Shown: piece after piece, positions 1-5,474 of the stretch | Layout: the number at the start of each line of letters is the position of its first letter | Position numbering within the stretch: position 1 is the first letter of the stretch | DNA from: Bacillota bacterium | GTDB taxonomy: Bacteria; Bacillota_C; Negativicutes; Sporomusales; Sporomusaceae | Assembly (NCBI GenBank): GCA_023441125.1 | Contig: JAEZQV010000218.1 | Coordinates: 1 to 5,474 of the forward strand | Reading direction: 5' to 3' | DNA length: 5,474 nucleotides | Made by a program: the position numbers and the translations under genes | Notes under the pieces: model-generated | Databases searched by the model: none | What the model saw: only the letters and a program-made list of their open reading frames with translations | Told to the model about the DNA's origin: nothing

Positions 1-1565
1 AAAAGGGTGCGAAAATCATTGTTACCGATCCCCGGTTTACCGAAGCAGCACGAATCGCTGACCTGTGGCTTCCCATCAATAATGGCGCCAATATGGCCAT
101 GGTAAACGCCTGCGCCAATGTGCTGATTACCGAAGGGTTGTACAATAAGCAGTATGTGGCTAATTACACCGAGGGCTTTGAAGAATATAAGGCGATGATA
201 ACAAAGTATACACCTGAATATGCCGAGAAGATTACCGGAGTGCCTGCAGCTAAGGTACGGGAGGCGATGCGCATCTACGCTGCCGCTCCCAGTGCATTCA
301 TTCTCTGGGGGATGGGAGTAACTCAGTTCGGCCAGGCGGTGGATGTGGTCAAAGGACTGTCCGGATTGGCGCTGCTGACCGGTAACTATGGCAGGCCAAA
401 TGTAGGAGTCGGTCCGGTGCGGGGACAGAATAATGTCCAGGGAACCTGCGATATGGGCGTGCTGCCCAATGTATTGCCAGGTTACCAGCCGGTGACGGAT
501 GCAAAAGCCAGAGAAAAATTTCAACAGGCCTGGGGAGTTGAAGAGCTGCCCGGTACGGTCGGACATCATATTACCCAAGTGCCTGAACTGGTGGATGCCG
601 GAAAAATTAAGGCCTATTACATCATGGGAGAGGATCCGGTACAAAGTGATCCTGATGCTGCCCATATGCGTCATGCCCTGGATAATCTGGAGCTTGTCAT
701 TGTGCAGGATATCTTTATGAATAAGACGGCGCTTCATGCGGATGTAATACTGCCTGCTACGTCCTGGGGCGAGCACGACGGCGTATATTCTTCCGCTGAC
801 CGCGGCTTTCAGCGTATCCGCAAGGCTGTAGAGCCCAAAGGCGATGTGAAACCGGACTGGGAGATTATTTCCTTAATTGCTACCGAAATGGGTTACCCAA
901 TGCAATATAAAGACACGCAAGAGATCTGGACCGAATTGATTGGCCTGTGTCCGCTGTATACCGGTGCTACCTATCCGCGTCTGGAGGAGCTCGGCGGCAT
1001 ACAATGGCCCTGCCCGAATGAACAGCATCCCGGAACACCCTATCTCTATACCGGAAACCGCTTTGATACACCGAGTGGCAAAGGCAAATTGTTTGCCGTC
1101 GAATGGCGGTCACCACTGGAAATACCTGATAAGGAATATCCCCTTGTTTTATGCACGGTACGGGAAATTGGTCATTATTCGGTACGGACGATGACAGGCA
1201 ATTGTGTAGCTCTCCAGCAGCTGGCTGATGAGCCAGGATATGTGCAAATGAGCATAGAAGATGCAAAAGCACTGGGCGTGGAGGATCAGGAGCTTGTTTG
1301 GGTAGTTTCCCGCCGCGGCCGTGTCATATCGCGGGTTATGGAAACGGAACGGGTGAGCAAGGGTGCCGTATATATGACATATCACTGGTGGATCGGTGCC
1401 TGCAACGAACTGACGATCAATCATCTGGACCCGGTTTCCAAAACACCTGAATATAAGCATTGTGCGGTAAACATTGAAAGAATTGACGATCAACGCTGGG
1501 CAGAACAGTATGTTGTTGATGAATACGCTAAGCTAAAAAAACAGATGGGCTGCTTAACTTCATAG
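1..1565 (+). CDS. fdhF: Formate dehydrogenase catalytic subunit, FdhF type, 5'-truncated by the window edge
   Basis: The frame is open from base 3 and ends at TAG 1563-1565, giving 520 C-terminal residues. The family oxidises formate to CO2 (reversibly in some systems) at a bis-MGD Mo/W centre. Numbered from base 3, VRGQNNVQG carries Arg140, equivalent to the active-site Arg333 of E. coli FDH-H. IMGEDP lies at 207-212 and LPATSWGEHDG at 250-260. A C-terminal molybdopterin-dinucleotide-binding domain runs from about 378 to 490, including TVREIGHYS and TMTGN, and the tail reads EQYVVDEYAKLK. From memory the whole segment is closely collinear with E. coli FdhF (715 aa), so about 193 residues are missing. 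These would hold the 4Fe-4S cysteines and the Sec/Cys140-His141 pair, so selenocysteine use cannot be judged here. The ATG at 93 is internal, not a start. A terminator follows. An NAD(P)-linked or hydrogenase-linked FDH complex is possible; partners are not visible. Confidence 0.93.
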   Translation, partial: KGAKIIVTDPRFTEAARIADLWLPINNGANMAMVNACANVLITEGLYNKQYVANYTEGFEEYKAMITKYTPEYAEKITGVPAAKVREAMRIYAAAPSAFILWGMGVTQFGQAVDVVKGLSGLALLTGNYGRPNVGVGPVRGQNNVQGTCDMGVLPNVLPGYQPVTDAKAREKFQQAWGVEELPGTVGHHITQVPELVDAGKIKAYYIMGEDPVQSDPDAAHMRHALDNLELVIVQDIFMNKTALHADVILPATSWGEHDGVYSSADRGFQRIRKAVEPKGDVKPDWEIISLIATEMGYPMQYKDTQEIWTELIGLCPLYTGATYPRLEELGGIQWPCPNEQHPGTPYLYTGNRFDTPSGKGKLFAVEWRSPLEIPDKEYPLVLCTVREIGHYSVRTMTGNCVALQQLADEPGYVQMSIEDAKALGVEDQELVWVVSRRGRVISRVMETERVSKGAVYMTYHWWIGACNELTINHLDPVSKTPEYKHCAVNIERIDDQRWAEQYVVDEYAKLKKQMGCLTS

Positions 1566-1590
1566 CAGGTAAGCCCGGAAAATTGGTCGC

Positions 1591-1631
1591 GGGACCTATT
1601 TATTTCTCGGGATAGATAGGTCTCCTTTTTT
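1591..1631 (+). terminator. Rho-independent terminator of fdhF
   Basis: GACCTAT (1593-1599) pairs with ATAGGTC (1616-1622). The stem extends inward through a T-G wobble (1600/1615) and TAT/ATA (1601-1603 with 1612-1614), leaving a loop of about 8 nt. Outward it gains G1592-T1623 (wobble) and G1591-C1624. Six T residues (1626-1631) follow almost at once. It starts 25 bp after the fdhF stop and should separate fdhF transcription from moaA. Confidence 0.85.
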
Positions 1632-1663
1632 CATCTTAGGCTTTTATATATGCTATTCGTTCC

Positions 1664-1696
1664 TTTGTGGCAGGGGGACGGTTCCAGTGACACAAA
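1664..1696. repeat. REP/RAYT-like palindromic element with a GGGGGACGGTTCC core
   Basis: The outer arms TTTGTGGCA (1664-1672) and TGACACAAA (1688-1696) pair at 8 of 9 positions. On the same axis, GGGA (1675-1678) pairs with TTCC (1682-1685) around a CGG loop, with one G-T wobble. The core plus flanking GTGACAC resembles, from memory, dispersed palindromes common in Firmicutes that often accompany REP-associated tyrosine transposases. No transposase is present, so this would be a solitary non-autonomous copy or remnant. It has no T-tract and is unlikely to be a terminator. Family assignment is by recall only. Confidence 0.6.
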
Positions 1697-1703
1697 ATTT
1701 CTG

Positions 1704-1734
1704 TTGGATTAGGCAGTCCGATTGCCTGATTCAA
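1704..1734 (+). other. Strong hairpin in the presumed moaA leader
   Basis: TTGGATTAGGCA (1704-1715) pairs with TGCCTGATTCAA (1723-1734) over 12 positions, two of them G-T wobbles (1707/1731 and 1710/1728). T1717-A1721 and a G-T pair can extend the stem into the loop. The wobbles pair only on the + strand RNA, where they appear as G-U. A-rich sequence follows, so it is not a + strand terminator. It ends 21 nt before the moaA ribosome binding site. It could be an RNA regulatory element, an mRNA-stabilising stem or part of the neighbouring repeat. It lacks the size and layout of the known Moco riboswitch. Confidence 0.5.
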
Positions 1735-1755
1735 GAAAAAATGGAGGAACAATCC

Positions 1756-1763
1756 GGGAGAGG
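1756..1763 (+). promoter_or_regulatory. Ribosome binding site deciding the moaA start
   Basis: GGGAGAGG lies 8 nt before ATG 1772, which is good spacing. The alternative in-frame GTG at 1763 overlaps this motif; its only other candidate is GGAGGA at 1743-1748, some 14 nt away. ATG 1772 is therefore preferred. Confidence 0.65.
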
Positions 1764-1771
1764 TGAAAAAA

Positions 1772-2743
1772 ATGACTGGATTGTACGACCGCCTAGGCCG
1801 TCATATTCATTATTTGCGGGTAGCCGTAACCGACCGGTGTAATTTTCGTTGTCAATACTGTATGCCGTCTGATGGCGTAGAATGGCTGGAGCATAATGAT
1901 ATTTTGCGCTATGAGGAATTAGTGCGCCTGATTAGGGCCTTTGCCGGGCTGGGAGTAGACAAAGTGCGCATAACCGGTGGTGAGCCTTTAGTGCGCAAGG
2001 GCTTGCTGTCATTTTTGCGGCAAGTTGCCCGGATACCCGGGATTAGAGAAGTAGGGCTGACCACTAATGGCAGTCTCTTGGAAGAATACGCCTTCTCTTT
2101 AAAGCAAGCAGGAGTCGGGCGCATCAATGTCAGTCTGGACACCCTGCAGCGGGAACGGTTTATCCGGCTCACCGGCCAGGACAGGCTGGACCGGGTGCTG
2201 GCTGGCATCAAAAAAGCGCAGCAGGCAGCGCTGACTCCGGTTAAAATCAATATGGTGGTTATGAAAGGCGTTAACTCTGATGAAATTGCCGACATGGCCG
2301 CTTTTGCTATTCAAAATGATTACCAGGTGCGATTTATCGAATATATGCCTTTTAGCACGGGCCAGGATTATTTATTTACTGCCGCAGAAATGAAACAGCA
2401 GCTGGTTGCTGCGGGCTTCAACAGGCTGGTTCCCCAGCTAGGCGGCAGTTGTCCGGCGAAGATTTATCATGTACCTGAATCGCAGGGCTCTATAGGGTTT
2501 ATTACACCCGTATCACAGCACTTCTGCAGCTCCTGCAACCGCATCCGCCTCACCCCTGACGGCTATCTGAAACCATGCCTGCTGTCCAATGAAGAATATT
2601 CCCTGCGCGAGCAATTGCGCGCAGGCGTTTCCGATCAGCAGCTGCTAGCGCAAATACAGCAGGTCATATGGAATAAGCCACAGCAGCAGTATTTTTCAAA
2701 AGGGCAAAAAGGTGACCGGGGCATGTCGCGCATTGGAGGCTAA
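1772..2743 (+). CDS. moaA: GTP 3',8-cyclase MoaA (radical SAM, molybdenum cofactor biosynthesis)
   Basis: MoaA converts GTP to (8S)-3',8-cyclo-7,8-dihydroguanosine 5'-triphosphate, the first step of molybdopterin synthesis, in the cytoplasm. With ATG 1772 it has 323 residues, the usual length. The N-terminal radical-SAM cluster motif CNFRCQYC gives Cys23, Cys27 and Cys30 (CX3CX2C). The SAM-binding GGEP sits at 69-72. The second, substrate-binding 4Fe-4S cluster has Cys252, Cys255 and Cys269 (CSSCNRIRLTPDGYLKPC). The protein ends in the conserved MSRIGG, whose terminal GG is needed for catalysis in studied MoaA proteins. No key residue is missing. A GTG start at 1763 would add three residues. 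It lies downstream of a formate dehydrogenase, a Moco enzyme, and 27 bp before yedE, so it is probably co-transcribed with yedE. Its own promoter must lie in the 131 bp after the fdhF terminator, but I see no convincing -35/-10 pair. Confidence 0.96.
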   Translation: MTGLYDRLGRHIHYLRVAVTDRCNFRCQYCMPSDGVEWLEHNDILRYEELVRLIRAFAGLGVDKVRITGGEPLVRKGLLSFLRQVARIPGIREVGLTTNGSLLEEYAFSLKQAGVGRINVSLDTLQRERFIRLTGQDRLDRVLAGIKKAQQAALTPVKINMVVMKGVNSDEIADMAAFAIQNDYQVRFIEYMPFSTGQDYLFTAAEMKQQLVAAGFNRLVPQLGGSCPAKIYHVPESQGSIGFITPVSQHFCSSCNRIRLTPDGYLKPCLLSNEEYSLREQLRAGVSDQQLLAQIQQVIWNKPQQQYFSKGQKGDRGMSRIGG

Positions 2744-2758
2744 GGGTGTATTTCTTTA

Positions 2759-2765
2759 GGGAGGG
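2759..2765 (+). promoter_or_regulatory. Ribosome binding site of yedE/fdhT
   Basis: GGGAGGG ends 5 nt before ATG 2771. This favours ATG 2771 over the in-frame TTG at 2768, which is too close. Confidence 0.65.
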
Positions 2766-2770
2766 ATTTG

Positions 2771-3838
2771 ATGTACGGACTTATTATTGTAACCGGAATT
2801 GTTTTTGGGCTGGGAGCCGTTCTTCTGGTTAAAGCCGGCAATCCGGGCAACTACGGTTTTTGCGCCGCCTGCCACGTAAGGGATATCGCGGGGGCGCTGG
2901 GAATTCATCAAGTGGCAACACTTCAGTATGCTCGTCCGGAAATTCTCGGCTTTATCCTTGGCTCTTTCAGTTTGGCAAAAAGCAGCGGTGAATTTCGCAC
3001 CAGAGGCGGATCTAAGCCGCTGATCCGGTTTGTGCTTGGCGCGTTGATGATGATTGGAGCTTTGGTATTTCTGGGGTGTCCGCTGCGCGGGATATTGCGG
3101 CTTGCGGGGGGAGATTTGAATGGCCTGACAGGACTGGCAGGGTTTGCAGGCGGTATCATGGCAGGAATTGTTTTTCTGAAACGCGGTTATAATCTGGGGC
3201 CCGCTCAAGAGCACCGTGGAGGTAAAAATGCAGCAGGTTACCTGGCAGCCGCCGCTGCCGCCATTTTGCTGATAGGAGTTGGCACACATGCAGCTTTCTT
3301 GAATTTCAGCGCTAAGGGGCCTGGATCATTTCACGCACCGGTTATCGTTAGCTTGCTTGCAGGTCTGCTGGCCGGAGGTTTGGCCTGGCGCACCCGGATG
3401 TGTTTGAGTGGCGGGTTCCGGGATTTTATCCTAGTGAAAGATACCTTTCTGCTCAAAATATATGGCATTATATTTCTGACAGCCTTGATTGGCAATTACT
3501 ATTTTGGTTTTTTCAAGCTAGGCTATGAAGGACAGCCTTTAGCTCACACCGGGCATCTATGGAACTTTTTAGGTCTCTTCCTCACCGGCCTTGCGGCAAC
3601 TCTGGCTGGCGGCTGCCCCCTCAGGCAGCTTATCATGTCCGGGGAAGGCAATACGGACGCCATGTTCTGCCTGCTGGGCATGCTAGCCGGGGCGGGGATT
3701 GCCCACAGCCTCAACATTGCCGGTAGTGCGGCAGGGGTTGATGTGAACGGACAGATCGCCGTAGTGGCCGGAATCATTGTTACTGCGGGTATTGGCTATT
3801 TTTTTAGAGAGAAACATGCATTTGTCATAGAGGGGTAA
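2771..3838 (+). CDS. yedE: YedE/FdhT-type membrane protein, putative selenium transporter (YeeE/YedE family)
   Basis: This 355-residue protein is very hydrophobic, with about nine or ten likely membrane segments (around 4-20, 83-102, 117-137, 152-175, 189-206, 225-245, 260-280, 297-315 and 325-345). It carries two YeeE/YedE-type repeats, each with a cysteine at a membrane end: GCPLRG (Cys103) and GGCPLRQL (Cys282). Other cysteines include CAACH (Cys31, Cys34), RMCLSGG (Cys211) and Cys300. The related TsuA/YeeE imports thiosulfate through conserved cysteines. The YedE/FdhT branch occurs with selenium genes, and in Campylobacter jejuni fdhT and fdhU are needed for selenium-dependent formate dehydrogenase activity. 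The nearby fdhF and moaA support a selenium role, although the transported substrate is inferred. It follows moaA by 27 bp with its own strong ribosome binding site. No yedF, selD or DUF3343 gene, frequent companions, is seen. Thiosulfate or other sulfur-compound transport is the alternative. Confidence 0.85.
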   Translation: MYGLIIVTGIVFGLGAVLLVKAGNPGNYGFCAACHVRDIAGALGIHQVATLQYARPEILGFILGSFSLAKSSGEFRTRGGSKPLIRFVLGALMMIGALVFLGCPLRGILRLAGGDLNGLTGLAGFAGGIMAGIVFLKRGYNLGPAQEHRGGKNAAGYLAAAAAAILLIGVGTHAAFLNFSAKGPGSFHAPVIVSLLAGLLAGGLAWRTRMCLSGGFRDFILVKDTFLLKIYGIIFLTALIGNYYFGFFKLGYEGQPLAHTGHLWNFLGLFLTGLAATLAGGCPLRQLIMSGEGNTDAMFCLLGMLAGAGIAHSLNIAGSAAGVDVNGQIAVVAGIIVTAGIGYFFREKHAFVIEG

Positions 3839-3852
3839 AGTTGCCACTGGAT

Positions 3853-3905
3853 GAAATGTAAGACAGGATGATTCCCGCTAGGAGAATCATCCTGTCTTAC
3901 ATTTC
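3853..3905. terminator. Perfect 22-bp inverted repeat between convergent genes, possible bidirectional terminator
   Basis: Bases 3853-3874 are perfectly complementary to 3884-3905, with a 9-nt loop (CCGCTAGGA). The stem starts 15 bp after the yedE stop. Its right arm contains the TAA stop and last codon of the minus-strand gene. Its position suits a shared terminator, but neither side has a clean T-tract outside the stem; only the moderately T-rich arm end TCTTACATTT is present on the + strand. Termination is therefore inferred, and mRNA end protection is an alternative. Confidence 0.65.
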
Positions 3906-4211
3906 CCGCCGCTGGAGGTAACCCTCCAGTGCGGCCTGTACCTGCTCCGGCCGCTGGCCGGTAATGTTGAGTGTCAGCGCCTGCCGTTCATTCAGTACGC
4001 TGCAGCCAGCCCCAACGGTGATATCGGCATACGTACAACCGCTTAGATCGTCTATATCCGGCCGGTAGCCGGATACCAGCAGGGCATCAACACGCTGGCC
4101 TGGACTGGCAGCCTGCTGAAGAGAAATGATTTGATAGCCGTGCTGCTGCAAATGCCGGGCAACAGCACCAGTATGAGACTGAAGGGCAATTATTTTAGTT
4201 ATTGTACACAC
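3897..4211 (-). CDS. UPF0180/YkuS-like small protein of unknown function
   Basis: A 104-residue soluble protein. The pattern KIIALQSHTGAV, LQQHGYQIISL, VDALLVSGY, then LTLNITGQRPEQVQAALEGYL resembles UPF0180/YkuS proteins (about 80 aa in Bacillus subtilis), recalled as K-I-x3-S-x3-V, L-x2-x-G-x-x-V-V, a VVTG-like stretch and a C-terminal T-x-D-x-I helix. It is longer, with roughly a dozen extra residues around 54-72 (DLSGCTYADITVGAGC). The family has no established biochemical role that I know. The start is uncertain. GTG 4211 is the only ordinary start codon near the 5' end of the frame, which is closed by TAA at 4220-4218. The purine-rich stretch AAGAGAAGG (4219-4211) overlaps it, so its spacing would be too short. 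It is convergent with yedE and divergent from the peptidase. Its stop lies inside the inverted repeat. Confidence 0.6.
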   Translation of the reverse strand: MCTITKIIALQSHTGAVARHLQQHGYQIISLQQAASPGQRVDALLVSGYRPDIDDLSGCTYADITVGAGCSVLNERQALTLNITGQRPEQVQAALEGYLQRREM

Positions 4212-4231
4212 CTTCTCTTATTTTTGAGGTT

Positions 4232-4237
4232 AGTATA
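4232..4237 (-). promoter_or_regulatory. Possible -10 element for the YkuS-like gene
   Basis: The minus strand reads TATACT here, a good -10 match, 20 bp upstream of GTG 4211. No recognisable -35 lies 16-18 bp further upstream, so this is a weak call. Confidence 0.25.
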
Positions 4238-4247
4238 TACCGGTCAC

Positions 4248-4345
4248 TGCAGGAATAATCTAGAATGGCAGCTAACATATTACGAAAAGGATCAATCACA
4301 AATGTTTTTCTTCGTCCATGCAGGAAGGACAATGACGGTAGAAAC
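4248..4345 (+). repeat. Imperfect direct repeat of a TGCAGGAA motif in the divergent intergenic region
   Basis: TGCAGGAA occurs at 4248-4255 and again at 4319-4326, exactly 71 bp apart. Each is followed at nearly the same distance by a related tail: GGCAGCTAAC (4267-4276) and GGTAGAAAC (4337-4345). The unit reads roughly TGCAGGAA-N10/11-GGYAG-N-AAC. The whole repeat lies between the YkuS-like gene and the peptidase gene. It could be paired regulator sites or a decayed dispersed repeat. Nothing in the sequence decides between these. Confidence 0.4.
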
Positions 4346-4369
4346 CCGAATAAGTTGCTAATCGGGAAC

Positions 4370-4377
4370 GGAGGGGG
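4370..4377 (+). promoter_or_regulatory. Ribosome binding site of the M20 peptidase
   Basis: GGAGGGGG lies 7 nt before ATG 4385. This supports that start over the downstream in-frame ATG at 4403. Confidence 0.75.
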
Positions 4378-4384
4378 ATTTTTT

Positions 4385-5474
4385 ATGATTAACAGGGAAA
4401 GAATGCTGCAAGAATTTTTTGAACTGGTGCGGATTAAGTGTTCAACAAAGGACGAGCGGCAAGTAGCCGATGTACTCAAGGCCCGGCTTACTGAGCTGGG
4501 AGCGGCAGTGAGTGAAGACAATGCCGGTGAGAAAATCGGCGGTAACTGTGGCAACGTAATTGCCAATTGGCAAGGGACTGTCAGTGGTGTGCCTGCTATC
4601 ATGTTCAGTGCCCACATGGATTGTGTCGAGCCTTGCGCAGGGGTAGAGCCCAAGCTGGAGAACGGAATTATTACTTCGGCAGGCAATACCATCCTGGGCG
4701 CTGATGATAAGGCCGGTGTAGTGGCAATACTGGAAGCAATGCGGGTAATGAAAGAGCAAAATATTCCTCATGGCGATATTCAGGTCGTTTTTACCATCGC
4801 TGAAGAGGGTGGCTTAAATGGCTCAAAAAATATCGACAAATCACTGCTAAAATCCAGCATCGGTTTTGTGCTTGACTCGAGCGGAGCACCGGGTGAAATT
4901 ATTATGATGGCTCCTGGCCAAAATAAACTGGAGATTCTTGTGCAGGGTAAAACTGCTCATGCCGGTGTTGCTCCAGAAGATGGTGTAAATGCCATTATCG
5001 TTGCTGCTAAGGCAATGGCCGAGCTAAAAGATGGCCGGATTGATTTTGAAACAACTGCCAACGTGGGGAATATCAAAGGTGGCGGTGCAACCAATATTGT
5101 ACCGGAGAAAGTAGCGATTGTGGCAGAAGCCCGCAGCCGCAATATGGAAAAGCTGGCGGCACAGACGCAGCACATGGTGGAAACGTTTGAACGTGTTGCT
5201 GCTGCTAATGGAGCTAAGGCTGAGATCACTGTAACCAAAGCATATGATCCGTTTGTGCTGACTGAACAAATGCCGGTAGTGAAGCTCAGTAAACAGGCCA
5301 TCCAGGCAATTGGCCTGGAGCCGGTACTGAAAGGCACCGGCGGCGGCAGTGATGCTAATTTCTTTAATGTTTATGGCATTCCATCGGTAGTATTGGGAGT
5401 GGGCATGAACAAAGTTCACACAACCGACGAATTTATTAAAGAAGCCGATTTGTATAAGACGGGAGAACTTGTTA
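4385..5474 (+). CDS. M20-family metallopeptidase, PepT-like aminopeptidase, 3'-truncated by the window edge
   Basis: Translation from ATG 4385 is open to the edge and gives 363 residues; the family is usually about 370, so only a few C-terminal residues are missing. M20 tripeptidase-like enzymes cut N-terminal residues from small peptides in the cytoplasm using two metal ions, usually zinc. The expected ligand and catalytic motifs are present: SAHMDCVEP (His77, Asp79), GADDKAG (Asp107/Asp108), the catalytic-base pair in AEEGG (Glu140, Glu141), LDSSG (Asp164) and KVHTTDE (His345). The dimerisation-domain motif GKTAHAGVAPEDGVNAI contains His192. Late motifs GTGGGSDANFF and YGIPSVVLGVGM also match. 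No signal peptide is visible. The protein fits the PepT-like subgroup better than true PepT, which is over 400 aa. It is transcribed divergently from the YkuS-like gene, and no functional link to the fdhF-moaA-yedE block is evident. Another M20 substrate is possible. Confidence 0.9.
   Translation, partial: MINRERMLQEFFELVRIKCSTKDERQVADVLKARLTELGAAVSEDNAGEKIGGNCGNVIANWQGTVSGVPAIMFSAHMDCVEPCAGVEPKLENGIITSAGNTILGADDKAGVVAILEAMRVMKEQNIPHGDIQVVFTIAEEGGLNGSKNIDKSLLKSSIGFVLDSSGAPGEIIMMAPGQNKLEILVQGKTAHAGVAPEDGVNAIIVAAKAMAELKDGRIDFETTANVGNIKGGGATNIVPEKVAIVAEARSRNMEKLAAQTQHMVETFERVAAANGAKAEITVTKAYDPFVLTEQMPVVKLSKQAIQAIGLEPVLKGTGGGSDANFFNVYGIPSVVLGVGMNKVHTTDEFIKEADLYKTGELV

Noticed and set aside
967..1493. 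Overlapping minus-strand open frames inside fdhF
   Set aside because: They lie opposite a gene with strong family motifs throughout, have no convincing ribosome binding sites and look like no known protein.
1632..1762. Moco riboswitch upstream of moaA
   Set aside because: The space is 131 bp and is occupied by two simple hairpins. The multi-stem architecture of that riboswitch is not visible.
1909..2314. Minus-strand open frames inside moaA
   Set aside because: Shadows of a complete, motif-verified MoaA frame.
2756..3289. 177-codon minus-strand frame opposite yedE
   Set aside because: Low-complexity, Ser/Gln/Lys-rich translation with no recognisable fold, fully opposite a well-supported membrane protein gene.
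4256..4266. TAGAAT or TAATCT as a -10 box for the peptidase
   Set aside because: No -35-like hexamer is present at 16-18 bp, so these are indistinguishable from chance in A/T-rich sequence.
4131..4361. 76-codon + strand frame across the divergent intergenic region
   Set aside because: It begins opposite the YkuS-like coding region, has no good ribosome binding site and resembles nothing I recognise.
4344..4367. Small CCCGA/TCGGG hairpin before the peptidase ribosome binding site
   Set aside because: Only five stem pairs around a 12-nt loop. Too weak to call a regulatory structure.
4195..4771. Minus-strand frames opposite the M20 peptidase start
   Set aside because: Shadows of a peptidase with all catalytic motifs. 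The longer one would also overlap the promoter region and the YkuS-like gene.

Overview
The window looks like chromosomal DNA from an anaerobic, Gram-positive-type (Firmicutes-like) bacterium. The genes have strong purine-rich ribosome binding sites, GC content looks intermediate, and the gene set fits an anaerobic formate or selenium metabolism. A Negativicutes relative of Sporomusa or Acetonema would fit, but that is inference from gene content and style. No rRNA or other phylogenetic marker is present.

Layout. Positions 1-1565 (+) hold the C-terminal 520 codons of an FdhF-type formate dehydrogenase; its N-terminus lies outside the window. A rho-independent terminator follows at 1591-1631. 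Then comes a 131-bp gap with two separate hairpins: a REP/RAYT-like palindrome at 1664-1696 and a strong unexplained stem at 1704-1734. Next is a probable two-gene unit: moaA (1772-2743, molybdenum cofactor synthesis) and, 27 bp later, a YedE/FdhT-type membrane protein (2771-3838, putative selenium transport). A perfect 22-bp inverted repeat at 3853-3905 separates this unit from a convergent small gene on the minus strand (3897-4211, UPF0180/YkuS-like). A 173-bp divergent intergenic region with a degenerate repeated motif follows. The window ends in an almost complete M20 aminopeptidase of the PepT-like type (4385 to the edge).

How the genes work together. Formate dehydrogenases of this type need bis-MGD molybdenum or tungsten cofactor and often selenocysteine. 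MoaA makes the first cofactor intermediate, and YedE/FdhT is associated with selenium supply to formate dehydrogenase. The first three genes therefore read as an enzyme plus its cofactor and selenium supply line. The last two genes have no evident link to it. I see no CRISPR array, tRNA, rRNA, complete mobile element or clearly new system. The most unexplained signals are the intergenic hairpins and the repeated motif.
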